Below, in pieces: positions 54,908 through 63,276 of a DNA stretch of 64,000 nt. Source of the DNA: Sinorhizobium sp. A49. Lineage in GTDB: Bacteria; Pseudomonadota; Alphaproteobacteria; Rhizobiales; Rhizobiaceae. Every line of letters begins with the position of its first letter. The first letter of the stretch is position 1. The stretch is taken from assembly GCF_002002725.1 (NCBI RefSeq), contig NZ_MUNW01000072.1:28208-92207 (forward strand), in the 5' to 3' direction. The notes beneath the pieces were generated by a model. The model was not told where the DNA came from. It saw only the letters and a list, made by a program, of their open reading frames with translations, and did not search any database. The translations under genes and the position numbers were made by a program.

Positions 54908-55798
54908 ATGCTGACCGAAACTAACTTTGCTGCCGATCGTCTGGCCCCGTTGTGGCCGCCAGGAAAACAATCCGCGGTCGCGCTTGCCTTCGATGTCGAC
55001 GGTCCGACGGGCGACGCGATGCTCGACGGTTCGCTGCTTCTAAACCCGCGCTATTTCTCGCAGGGCGCCTATGGGCCATGGAAGGCCCTGCCGCGCTTGC
55101 TCGATCTGCTATCGGCCTACGAGCTCAAGGCCACCTTCTTCATTCCTACATGGGTTGTTTTGCATTGGGGCGCTCACTGCGAGCGGATCGTCCGCGAGGG
55201 GCACGAAGTCGCCTATCATGGCCATCGCCACGAGGTTTTCATCGATCTTACTCGTGAGCAGCAGCTCGCGATCATGGAGCGCTCGCGTGCCATCTTTCAG
55301 GAGCGGCTCGGCGTGACGCCGATCGGCTTCCGCACCCCCTCCGGCGATTGGAGCGCCGAGACTGCGGATCTGCTGCGCGCCTTCGGTGTTCTGTATTCGA
55401 GCTCGATGCGCGGCGACGACCGTCCCTATTTCCATCCAGGCGCAGCAGCGAAACCGGGTCTCGTCGAAATTCCCGGTCGCTGGGACATCGATGATTATAC
55501 GGCGCTCGCCTACACGGAAGAGCCTGATTTCCCTGTTGGTCTCGACCGGATCTCCGACTACCGGACCGTCGAGCAGAACTGGCGTGCGGAGTTCGAAGGA
55601 TACCACCGCGAAGGCCTGTGCTGGACCACGATCCTCCACCCCAAGGTTTGCGCCAAGCCGGGTCGCCTCGCGATTCTCGAGGGGCTTTTCAAGGCGATTG
55701 TCGCGCATGGCGATGCGGTCTGGACCGCCCGCTGCGGCGACATCGCGCGCTGGTGGATCGATCGCCACAGCCAAGACATCGGAAGGACGCCGGCATGA
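54908..55798 (+). CDS. Polysaccharide-deacetylase (NodB-fold, CE4) family hydrolase, first copy
   Basis: A 296-residue CE4-like metal hydrolase. The metal/catalytic motifs are FDVDGPTG (about residues 28-35, Asp pair) and the H-x3-H in YHGHRHE (about 103-109). The strand GFRTPSGDWS (about 140-149) is the third CE4 motif. This subgroup (allantoinase PuuE/peptidoglycan-deacetylase-like) contains cytoplasmic amide or imide hydrolases, and no signal peptide is seen, so the substrate is more likely a small amide than a polysaccharide. Its stop overlaps the second copy (ATGA). Confidence 0.87.
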   Translation: MLTETNFAADRLAPLWPPGKQSAVALAFDVDGPTGDAMLDGSLLLNPRYFSQGAYGPWKALPRLLDLLSAYELKATFFIPTWVVLHWGAHCERIVREGHEVAYHGHRHEVFIDLTREQQLAIMERSRAIFQERLGVTPIGFRTPSGDWSAETADLLRAFGVLYSSSMRGDDRPYFHPGAAAKPGLVEIPGRWDIDDYTALAYTEEPDFPVGLDRISDYRTVEQNWRAEFEGYHREGLCWTTILHPKVCAKPGRLAILEGLFKAIVAHGDAVWTARCGDIARWWIDRHSQDIGRTPA

Positions 55799-56688
55799 AC
55801 GAACAGGCGACAACGATGTGGCCCGAGGGCAAGCGCTGCGCGGTACTGATCTCGGTGCTGTTTGACGACGGGATGGATGCGGTGGCGGCCGCCCCGGACC
55901 TTTTCCAGCGCAGCAAGAGCTTTTCCGTCTGGAAGTATGGCGCCGCCCGCGGCGTGGAGCGCCTGTGCCGGACCTTCGCATCTTTCGATATCGCCGCCAG
56001 CTGGTTTGTGCCGGGGCAGGTCGCCGAAGAGCATACCGGTTTGCTGAAGGCAGTGGCCGGCGCCGGCCACGATCTTGAAAGTCATGGCTGGGCCTTCGAG
56101 CGCCACGACCGCATGTCGGCGTCACAGTCGGTGGATCTGCTGAAACGGTCACGGGAAACACTCGGCCAGCTCTCGGGGAAAGCGCCCACCGGGTTCCGCC
56201 TTCCAGCCGGGAACTGGCCGAAAGGGTTCGATCAATCGTTGCTGGAGGCGGGGTACCATTGGTCGGCTTCCCTCAACGGCGACGACGTTCCCTATCTGCA
56301 CCCCTCCCGCCTGGTCGAGATCCCTGTGCACGTTGAGCTGGAGGATCGGCCCTACTTCCAGTTCAATTTCACCCCGGCCTTTCCGAAAGGGCAGAGCCGG
56401 ATCCCGTCTTACGACGGTGTCCTTCACAACTGGATCGCGGAGTTCGATGCCTATCGTCGCTTCGGCCTTTGCTACGTGCTGCAACTCCGGCCGGAGTGGT
56501 CAGGTACGCCCGGACGGATCTCCATCGTCGAAGACCTGTTGGCCCATATCCGCGGCTTCGACGACGTCTGGATCGCCACCGGCGCCATGATCGCAGACTG
56601 GCATCGCAAAAACGGTGTCGCGCCGCCGCTAACCCATCCCCTTCATGTTTACGATGCCTACCTGCAGGAGCAGCAATCCAATGGCTGA
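55795..56688 (+). CDS. Polysaccharide-deacetylase (NodB-fold, CE4) family hydrolase, second copy
   Basis: A 297-residue paralog of the preceding gene. Motifs: LFDDGMDA (about 22-29), ESHGWAFERHDRM (H-x5-H spacing unlike the first copy) and GFRLPAGNW. The two proteins share layout but differ at the metal ligands, suggesting either a heteromeric enzyme or two distinct amide substrates. The start is ATG 55795, overlapping the previous stop; the frame is open upstream inside the first copy but that is noise. Its stop overlaps the MmgE/PrpD gene by eight bases. Confidence 0.85.
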   Translation: MNEQATTMWPEGKRCAVLISVLFDDGMDAVAAAPDLFQRSKSFSVWKYGAARGVERLCRTFASFDIAASWFVPGQVAEEHTGLLKAVAGAGHDLESHGWAFERHDRMSASQSVDLLKRSRETLGQLSGKAPTGFRLPAGNWPKGFDQSLLEAGYHWSASLNGDDVPYLHPSRLVEIPVHVELEDRPYFQFNFTPAFPKGQSRIPSYDGVLHNWIAEFDAYRRFGLCYVLQLRPEWSGTPGRISIVEDLLAHIRGFDDVWIATGAMIADWHRKNGVAPPLTHPLHVYDAYLQEQQSNG

Positions 56689-58042
56689 CACGATCCTTCA
56701 GTCGCTGGCGCTCAAGATCGCAGCCACGGCGTTCGACGACTTTCCACAAGCAACCGTCCGCAAAGCGAAGCAGCATGTGCTCGATACCTTCGGCGTCGCA
56801 GTCGCCGGCTCCGCGTCGGCCGAGACGCGCATGGCGCTTGCTGCAACAGGGGTGAGCGCGGCGAACGGTTCTTCACTCATCTGGGGGACGCCGCTTTTTA
56901 CCGATGCGCGCACCGCCGCGCTCGTCAACGGCATTTCGGCCCACGCCCTCGAACTTGATGACAGCGGTGGATGCGATCACTCCGGCGCAGTCGTGCTGCC
57001 GGCGGCTGTCGCCGCCTTGGGCGAGATGACGCGCCCCGTTCATGGCAGGGAGTTTCTGAAAAGCGTGCTGATCGGGTACGAGGTCGGCCGGCGTGTTCTG
57101 GAAGCCGCCGGCGGCTACGAGACGCATAACGGCCTCGGGTGGCATTCGACCGGCACCTGCGGCGCCTTCGGGGCGGCGGCCGCCGCCGGAACCTTGCTCG
57201 GCTTTGACGCGCAGCGCATCGACTCGGCGCTCGGCCTTGCCTGTTCCTTTGCCGGTGGCACATGGGCGTTCATCCACGACGGCAGCCCGGCCAAGAAGCT
57301 TCATGCCGGTCGGGCCGCGGAAGGCGGGTTTCTCGCCGCGCGCCTCGCCGCCAGCGGCTTTGTCGGGCCGGGCGATGTTTTCGATGTGGACGCCTGGGGG
57401 AGTTTCTTCCAGGCCGTTTGTCGGGGCGAGGGGGATCCGGCGATGCTCGTCCACGGCTTCGGCGAAAACTGGCGCATCGAGCGTTGCTCGATCAAACCGC
57501 ATGCCACCTGCCGCGGCACTCATGCGGCGATCGACGCGGTCGACAAGCTGATGGGCGATCTGGAACTCGCAAGCGAAAACGTCGCCGCAATTACTGTCGA
57601 CATGAGCGGCTTCCAGTTTGGCATGTGCGGCGGCAAGGTGCTGACATCGCGCGCGCAGGCGCAGATGAGCCTTCCCTATGCGATCGCCGCGCGGCTTCAG
57701 TACGGCAAGGTATCGCTCGCGGAACTTGAGGAACGCGCCTGGCGCGACCCGGGCATTGACCGGTGGCTCCAGCGCATGGACGTCCGGGTCGATCCGACCA
57801 TGCTTGACGAGGCGGAACCGGCGGTCGCGCTCGCCACGAGCGACGGCCGACATGTGAGGACGACGATCGATTTCCCGCTTGGAAGCCCCGCGAACCCGCT
57901 GAGCGACGACCGCCTGATCGGAAAATATGACGACCTGGCCAGCTCCGTGTTGCCGCGGGCGAAGGCTGATGGCCTGCGCGATCGCGTCCTCACGCTCGAC
58001 ACATGCACCGATGCGCGGGAGCTTTTGCAGTGGCTGCATTGA
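56681..58042 (+). CDS. MmgE/PrpD family protein, candidate iminodisuccinate-type epimerase
   Basis: A 453-residue member of the MmgE/PrpD family (2-methylcitrate dehydratase, cis-aconitate decarboxylase, iminodisuccinate epimerase). Conserved segments: SAHALELDDSG (86-96), H100, GWHSTGTCGAFGAAAAAG (153-170), SPAKKLHAGRAA (202-213) and IKPHATCRGTHAAIDA (271-286). An iminodisuccinate (IDS) epimerase of this family is known from Agrobacterium tumefaciens BY6, where a Tyr and a Lys were proposed as catalytic; Y146 and K272 here are possible equivalents (my positional guess). ATG 56681 lies inside the end of the second deacetylase. The lyase-like gene downstream makes an epimerase role attractive. 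Confidence 0.88.
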   Translation: MADTILQSLALKIAATAFDDFPQATVRKAKQHVLDTFGVAVAGSASAETRMALAATGVSAANGSSLIWGTPLFTDARTAALVNGISAHALELDDSGGCDHSGAVVLPAAVAALGEMTRPVHGREFLKSVLIGYEVGRRVLEAAGGYETHNGLGWHSTGTCGAFGAAAAAGTLLGFDAQRIDSALGLACSFAGGTWAFIHDGSPAKKLHAGRAAEGGFLAARLAASGFVGPGDVFDVDAWGSFFQAVCRGEGDPAMLVHGFGENWRIERCSIKPHATCRGTHAAIDAVDKLMGDLELASENVAAITVDMSGFQFGMCGGKVLTSRAQAQMSLPYAIAARLQYGKVSLAELEERAWRDPGIDRWLQRMDVRVDPTMLDEAEPAVALATSDGRHVRTTIDFPLGSPANPLSDDRLIGKYDDLASSVLPRAKADGLRDRVLTLDTCTDARELLQWLH

Positions 58043-58096
58043 CGCTGGATCGGCCAGGCCGCGTAACAACAACCGCAAGAATGCCGAGAGGATAAG

Positions 58097-59485
58097 ATGA
58101 CTACGATGGCTGAGACGACCTGGTCGCCGCTCTTTAAGGAAGCGGTATCCACAGACTTCCGCGATTTCCACGAATGCCTCGACCAGGACAAGCGCATCGC
58201 GCTTTATGATGTCGCCGGCTCCAAGGTCCACGCGCACATGCTGGCGCGAGCCGGCATCCTGACCACGGAGGAAAACGAGCAGATCCAGGTTGGCCTCGAT
58301 CAGATCGCCGACGAAATGCGCGCCGACACGTTTGTGTGGAAGAAGGAGCTCGAGGACGTTCACATGAACGTCGAAAGCCGCCTGACGGCGCTCGTCGGCG
58401 ACGCCGGCAAGAAATTGCATACGGCGCGTTCACGCAACGACCAGGTGGCAACGGACATCCGCCTTTACGCCCGCGCCGAACTGGATGCGCTCGCGTCCGA
58501 GCTAAAGGCACTGGTGCTGGCTTTCGTCGATCTCGCCGATCGCCACGCCGAGACCATCATGCCGGGCTTCACCCATCTGCAGGTCGCCCAACCCGTCACC
58601 TTCGGCCATCACATGATGGCCTATGCCGAGATGTTCCTGCGTGACCTTGAACGCGTAAGGCAGGCGCGCGAGCGGCTGAACGTCTCGCCGCTCGGGGCGG
58701 CCGCACTGGCCGGCACTGGCTACCCCATCGACCCGGCCTATAGTGCGGCGGAACTCGGTTTTAGCCGGGCGTTTCGCAACTCGCTCGACGCCGTATCCGA
58801 TCGGGACTACGTCGTCGATATCTGCGCGGCCGGGGCCATCATCATGGGGCATCTCTCGCGCTTCTCCGAGGAAGTCATCCTGTGGTGCACCCCGATGTTC
58901 GATTTCATCGAGGTCGGCGACCAGTTCTGCACCGGTTCCTCGATCATGCCGCAGAAGCGCAACCCCGATCTCGCCGAACTGGTGCGCGGCAAGGCGGCGC
59001 GCATCATCGGCAATCTGGCGACATCGGCAGCGCTGATGAAGGCACAGCCGCTGGCCTTCAACAAGGACCAGCAGGAATCTAAGCCTCCCCTCACCGATAC
59101 GCTGGAGAATGTGCGCGGTGCCGTCACGGTGACCACTCAGATGCTGCCGACGATCAAGGTGCGTGCCCCGAAGATGCTGGCCGCTGCCGAACAGGGGTAT
59201 TCCACGGCGACGGATCTGGCAGACTATCTGGTGCGCGCCGGCCGGCCTTTCCGCGATGCCCATCACGCTGTAGCGGCGATCGTCGGCTTGGCGCGAGAGA
59301 AGGGTCTGGCGACGCTCTCCGAAATGCCTCTGGCCGAGATGCAGGCCTTCGCGCCGGCCCTCGGTGAGGATGTCTATGAGGTGCTGAGCGTGGAAGGCTC
59401 CGTTGGCAGCCGCAACCATCCGGGCGGAACGGCTCCGCAACAGGTCAGAAGCGCCATCGCCGAGCTCCGCACGCTTCTTGCCTGA
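58097..59485 (+). CDS. Argininosuccinate lyase-like enzyme, candidate C-N lyase for N-(dicarboxyethyl) amino acids
   Basis: A 462-residue aspartase/fumarase-superfamily lyase. The ASL-type motifs are complete: HTARSRNDQVATD (108-120), GFTHLQVAQP (157-166) with T159-H160, and the flexible signature loop GSSIMPQKRNPD (280-291) with catalytic S281/S282. Members split C-N bonds to release fumarate: argininosuccinate lyase, but also EDDS lyase, which is ASL-like. Because it stands with an amino-acid importer and an MmgE/PrpD protein and without other arginine genes, a catabolic lyase is more likely than the biosynthetic ArgH (inference). GAGAGGAT precedes the ATG. Confidence 0.88.
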   Translation: MTTMAETTWSPLFKEAVSTDFRDFHECLDQDKRIALYDVAGSKVHAHMLARAGILTTEENEQIQVGLDQIADEMRADTFVWKKELEDVHMNVESRLTALVGDAGKKLHTARSRNDQVATDIRLYARAELDALASELKALVLAFVDLADRHAETIMPGFTHLQVAQPVTFGHHMMAYAEMFLRDLERVRQARERLNVSPLGAAALAGTGYPIDPAYSAAELGFSRAFRNSLDAVSDRDYVVDICAAGAIIMGHLSRFSEEVILWCTPMFDFIEVGDQFCTGSSIMPQKRNPDLAELVRGKAARIIGNLATSAALMKAQPLAFNKDQQESKPPLTDTLENVRGAVTVTTQMLPTIKVRAPKMLAAAEQGYSTATDLADYLVRAGRPFRDAHHAVAAIVGLAREKGLATLSEMPLAEMQAFAPALGEDVYEVLSVEGSVGSRNHPGGTAPQQVRSAIAELRTLLA

Positions 59486-59509
59486 TCGCGCCAGTCTGCG
59501 CTTTACCAA

Positions 59510-59548
59510 CGCGATGGCGACTGTTTAAATGCCGCAGTCGCCATCGCG
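59510..59548 (+). other. Perfect 14-bp inverted repeat between the lyase and LysR genes
   Basis: CGCGATGGCGACTG (59510-59523) and CAGTCGCCATCGCG (59535-59548) are exact complements around an 11-nt loop. The right arm abuts GGAGGAG, the ribosome site of the LysR gene. There is no T-run. It may end the catabolic operon transcript, or hide or expose the LysR ribosome site. Confidence 0.75.
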
Positions 59549-59558
59549 GAGGAGCCCT

Positions 59559-60467
59559 TTGAAGCCGGTATTCGAGCAGAATCGCTTGCCGCCCTTGCAG
59601 ACGCTCCAGACATTCTCGATCGTTGCGGAAACCGGCAGCTTCACGGCCGCAGCCACGGAACTCAACCTCAGCCAGAGTGCGATCAGCCGCCAGATCCAGC
59701 AACTGGAACACTATTTCGGCTGCAGTCTTTTTGAGCGCCACACCCGCAAGGTGGTGATCACCGAGCAGGGCGCGGCGATCATGCCGATCGTCAATGGATT
59801 GCTCGTCTCGCTGCGCAACTCCTTCGAGGCGACGCGAACGAAGAGCCGGTCGCTCACCATCAGAATGCCACCGACCTTCGCGCGGCGCTGGTTGTTGCCC
59901 CGGTTGCCCGAACTCCAGAGCCGTCACGAAGACCTGAACATTACGATCGACACGGCATGGTTTGCCCGCCCGACCTTCACCGTCGGCGACATCGATCTCC
60001 TGATCACCTACGGCAACGGCCATTGGCCGGGCATGGATGTTTTCCTGCTGCTTCCGGAAAAGCTGACGCCGATGTGCTCGCCGGCCGTTGCCGAAACGCT
60101 CGGCGATCCGGCGGCGCTCGAGAACCTGTCGGCTTGCGTGTTGTTGCACTCCAATCCGCGACAAAGCGACTGGACATTGTGGCTGCAGGCGGAAGGGGCC
60201 TATGACTTTCGCGCCGCCCGCAACCAGATCTTCGACACGCAGGATTTTGCGATGACGGCTGCCGCAAGCGGTTACGGCGTCACGATGGGCGACCTCTATC
60301 TTGCAAGGCAGGACCTGCAAAACGGCGAGCTGGTGACGCCGTTCCCGCGCATCATCGACAGCGGCTACGGCTATTACGCTCTCTATCCGGCCCGCGTGGA
60401 GACGCGCAGGAAGGTTGCCGATCTCGTTGAATGGCTGACGGAAGCACGCCCCGTCGAGGAGCCTTAA
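59559..60467 (+). CDS. LysR family transcriptional regulator (GcvA/TrpI-like)
   Basis: A 302-residue LysR-type regulator with N-terminal HTH (LQTLQTFSIVAETGSFTAAATELNLSQ..., residues ~12-65 incl. SAISRQIQQLE) and a GcvA-like effector domain. I favour a TTG start at 59559, four bases after GGAGGAG, giving LKPVFEQNRLPPLQ. The alternative ATG 59529 lies in the loop of the 14-bp hairpin with no ribosome site. It is co-directional with the seven-gene catabolic operon and probably regulates it; GcvA/TrpI-type regulators commonly control neighbouring amino-acid genes. Confidence 0.88.
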   Translation: MKPVFEQNRLPPLQTLQTFSIVAETGSFTAAATELNLSQSAISRQIQQLEHYFGCSLFERHTRKVVITEQGAAIMPIVNGLLVSLRNSFEATRTKSRSLTIRMPPTFARRWLLPRLPELQSRHEDLNITIDTAWFARPTFTVGDIDLLITYGNGHWPGMDVFLLLPEKLTPMCSPAVAETLGDPAALENLSACVLLHSNPRQSDWTLWLQAEGAYDFRAARNQIFDTQDFAMTAAASGYGVTMGDLYLARQDLQNGELVTPFPRIIDSGYGYYALYPARVETRRKVADLVEWLTEARPVEEP

Positions 60468-60504
60468 AGGACGAGCGCGTGTCGGGCGTGCAACTCGTCA
60501 GAGT

Positions 60505-61374
60505 TTAAGATCGCTTCGCCAACTGATGCTCGCGCCAGATGGTGAAAAGGCCAGCACCGACAACGATGGCTGCACCGGCCACCATGTTCAGCGTCACGAT
60601 CTCGTTGAACAGGACGACAGCGATGATGACATTGAGGACCAGTTGGAAATAGGTGACGGGTTGCACCTCTGCGGCCGGTAGCAGCCCATAGGCTCTGATG
60701 AGAAAATAGTGGCTAAGCGTGCCGCAGACGCACAGCGCGGCAAGGGCGAACCAGTCGGACGGCTGCACTTCGGTCCAATAGAATGGGCCAATCAATGAGA
60801 TCGCGACTGCGCCTGCGACGCCGGCATAAAACAGGCTCGTGACGGCCGAATCCTCGTGACTGACGGCGCGGGTGGCGATGCTGTAGAGGGCAAACAGCAC
60901 GGCTGCCGCAAGCGGCAGCAGCAGCGACAGGTCGAAGTGAACGTCGATCGGATTTATGATCACCAGAACGCCGATCAGGCCGACCATGACCGCCATCCCC
61001 CGCCTCCAGCCGACCGTTTCTCCGAGAAGGGGTATCGAGAGGACAGTAATGATCAGCGGCGTTGCCTGAAAGATCGACTGACTCATGGCGAGCCCGGCAT
61101 GCACATAGGAAAAGACGATGATGACGATTTCCGCAACCAGCAACAGACCGCGGACGATCTGCAGCCAGGGGCGGCGCGTCTGGATGGCCCCACGAATTCC
61201 GCCCGGTGACGTTGCGGCGAAGCAAAACACGAAAAGCGCGAATGCCCAGAACCGGATCATCGTTATGAAGAGTGCCGGGTAACGATCGCCAAGATACTTG
61301 GTAATCGCATCCTGGCCGGCAAAGATGCAGATCGCCAGGAAAGCGAACAGGTAACCGCTGGTCTTCGTGCTCAT
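60505..61374 (-). CDS. EamA/DMT superfamily membrane transporter
   Basis: A 289-residue protein with about ten hydrophobic helices in two EamA repeats (roughly residues 5-140 and 150-285), the drug/metabolite transporter pattern. Features such as the conserved IVFSYVHAGLAMSQSIFQ in helix 3-4 resemble RhaT/SAM-transporter-like members. Direction and substrate cannot be told from sequence. It stands alone, convergent with the LysR gene (37-base gap). Confidence 0.88.
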   Translation of the reverse strand: MSTKTSGYLFAFLAICIFAGQDAITKYLGDRYPALFITMIRFWAFALFVFCFAATSPGGIRGAIQTRRPWLQIVRGLLLVAEIVIIVFSYVHAGLAMSQSIFQATPLIITVLSIPLLGETVGWRRGMAVMVGLIGVLVIINPIDVHFDLSLLLPLAAAVLFALYSIATRAVSHEDSAVTSLFYAGVAGAVAISLIGPFYWTEVQPSDWFALAALCVCGTLSHYFLIRAYGLLPAAEVQPVTYFQLVLNVIIAVVLFNEIVTLNMVAGAAIVVGAGLFTIWREHQLAKRS

Positions 61375-61603
61375 GATGCAAACGGACTCTCATTCATAGT
61401 GCACTCCGATAGCATGAAATATGCGCAAAGGCTCAAGCCATTTGCAGGCTGTTCGGTGCCAGGCGGGCGGGAATCACTCCCAGAAAAATCGATCATTCGT
61501 CTCGGTGTCCGGGCCTGAAGCGGCCGGGCTGTTCCTTCGTTTCGCGCTCCGCTTCGAGGCTGCCGCGCCGCTGGCGCTTCAAATCCGCATCGATCAAAAC
61601 AAA

Positions 61604-61625
61604 TTCTGATTTACGTACCTCAGAA
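61604..61625. promoter_or_regulatory. Inverted repeat upstream of the sugar ABC operon, candidate operator
   Basis: TTCTGA-N10-TCAGAA lies 33 bases upstream of the leader ORF start. The spacing (two 6-bp half-sites one helical turn and a half apart) suits a dimeric regulator. No regulator gene is visible on this side of the window. Confidence 0.35.
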
Positions 61626-61657
61626 AATGGGCTAGCAGTGATTTCGGAGGAGTTCTT

Positions 61658-61747
61658 ATGACATTATTTCGTTGCGTTCGTGCCCGCGCACGGGGCGTGG
61701 CGGCCGAGCCCATGTGGCATGGCTTGACCATTGCGGTCGCCATATGA
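61658..61747 (+). CDS. 29-residue leader ORF coupled to the sugar ABC ATPase
   Basis: ATG 61658 follows GGAGGAG at ideal distance, the best ribosome site in this region. The frame encodes 29 residues (MTLFRCVRARARGVAAEPMW, then HGLTIAVAI) and ends with a TGA overlapping the ATG of the ABC ATPase (ATGA at 61744). The ATPase start itself has no Shine-Dalgarno, so it is probably translated by coupling from this leader. The peptide matches no family I know. It could be a pure coupling device or the mark of a frameshifted longer N-terminus. Confidence 0.5.
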   Translation: MTLFRCVRARARGVAAEPMWHGLTIAVAI

Positions 61748-63267
61748 CGGCTGCGACATCCCAGAGTGCGCCGCCTGTGCTACAGGCAAAGGGCGTTTCC
61801 AAGACGTTTGGTATCGTCGAGGTGCTACGCGACATCGATGTGTCCGTGCGATCAGGCGAAGTCCACGCCATCATCGGCGAAAACGGCGCCGGCAAATCCA
61901 CGCTGATGAAGATCCTGGCCGGCAACCATTTGCCGACCCGGGGCGAGCTTGCGATCGACGGAAAGTCTGTGCATTTTTCCGGTCCCGTCGATGCCGAAGA
62001 GGCCGGCATCGTCCTCGTCCACCAGGAAATCCTGCTCGCACCGGATTTGACGGTGGCGCAGAACATTTATCTCGGTCGCGAACTGCGCAAGGGGCTGACC
62101 GTCGACGACCGCGCCATGAACGATGGCGCAGCCAGAGCGATCCGCGATCTCGGTGCCGAAATCGACCCGAAGACCATCGTGCGCCGGCTGTCGATCGCCC
62201 AGCGTCAACTGGTTCAGATCGCGCGGGTGCTGCTGGTACCGCATCGGGTGGTGATCTTCGATGAACCGACGGCGTCGCTGACGCCACATGAAACCGAAGC
62301 GCTGCTCAAGGTCATCAAGGATATCCGCGCCAAGGGTGTGGGCGTGCTCTACATTTCGCATCGCCTGCCCGAGGTGAAGGAAATTGCCGACCGGGTGACG
62401 GTGCTGCGCGACGGCCGGGTCGTGGCCGCCCACGATGCCAGCGAATTGCAGCCGGCCGACATGGCGCGGCTGATGGTCGGACGCGATGTCGCAAAGCTCT
62501 ACCCCGAACGGCATGGCGGGCCTGCACGAGACGTCGTGCTCGAGGTCGAGGATTTTTCGGTGCCGGGCTTTGCCCGCAATGCGAGTTTTCAGCTGCGCAA
62601 GGGCGAGATCCTGGGCTTTGCCGGCCTTGTCGGCGCCGGCCGCACTGAACTGATGGAAGGCATCACCGGGCTTCGTCCGGGCCATGGCAGGATCAGGCAT
62701 CATGGCCGGCCGGTCGACTTCTCCAGCGTTCAGGCAAGCCTGAAAGCCGGGCTGGTCTATCTGAGCGAGGACCGCAAGGGCAAAGGCCTGTTGCTGACCA
62801 AGGACCTCCGGGTTAACCTGACGCTGGCATCGCTTTCGAGGTTTGTCAAAACCCTGCAGATCGACGGCAGACAAGAAACCGAAGCGCTCGACACGGCGAT
62901 CCGCGAGTTCGACATCCGAACCGGCCGCAAGGATATCCTTGCCGGGCAGCTGTCGGGTGGCAACCAGCAAAAGCTTCTGCTTGCCAAGATGATGATGCTG
63001 GATCCGGAGATCGTCATCATCGACGAGCCGACGCGCGGCATCGACATCGGCAACAAGGAACAGATCTACAAATTCATCGCCAAGCTCGCGGAGGAGGGGC
63101 GGTCGATCATCGTCGTCTCATCGGAAATGCCGGAACTGATCGGTATCTCCGATCGCATCCTGGTCATGCGGGCGGGCCATATCGTCGGCGAAGTTACGGG
63201 AGACAGGATGACCGAAAACGAGATCGTCGTTCTTGCGACAGGCGCCAATACCGGGGAGGCCGCGTAA
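61744..63267 (+). CDS. Ribose-type sugar ABC transporter ATP-binding protein (RbsA/MglA family)
   Basis: A 507-residue tandem ATPase of the carbohydrate uptake transporter-2 family. Domain 1 has Walker A GENGAGKST (about 43-51), the degenerate signature RRLSIAQRQLVQIAR and Walker B VIFDEPTASLT. Domain 2 has the atypical Walker A GLVGAGRTE, LSGGNQQKLLLAKMM and Walker B IIDEPTRGID, as in RbsA. The start is ATG 61744, coupled to the leader ORF. It is followed 9 bases later by the permease gene. The binding protein is not in the window, and the substrate is unknown. Confidence 0.92.
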   Translation: MTAATSQSAPPVLQAKGVSKTFGIVEVLRDIDVSVRSGEVHAIIGENGAGKSTLMKILAGNHLPTRGELAIDGKSVHFSGPVDAEEAGIVLVHQEILLAPDLTVAQNIYLGRELRKGLTVDDRAMNDGAARAIRDLGAEIDPKTIVRRLSIAQRQLVQIARVLLVPHRVVIFDEPTASLTPHETEALLKVIKDIRAKGVGVLYISHRLPEVKEIADRVTVLRDGRVVAAHDASELQPADMARLMVGRDVAKLYPERHGGPARDVVLEVEDFSVPGFARNASFQLRKGEILGFAGLVGAGRTELMEGITGLRPGHGRIRHHGRPVDFSSVQASLKAGLVYLSEDRKGKGLLLTKDLRVNLTLASLSRFVKTLQIDGRQETEALDTAIREFDIRTGRKDILAGQLSGGNQQKLLLAKMMMLDPEIVIIDEPTRGIDIGNKEQIYKFIAKLAEEGRSIIVVSSEMPELIGISDRILVMRAGHIVGEVTGDRMTENEIVVLATGANTGEAA

Positions 63268-63276
63268 GCGCGGGAC

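Noticed and set aside
58097..59485. Calling the lyase simply biosynthetic argH
   Set aside because: Signature motifs do fit ArgH, but the operon lacks arginine genes and pairs it with an MmgE/PrpD protein and an amino-acid importer, so I left the symbol open.
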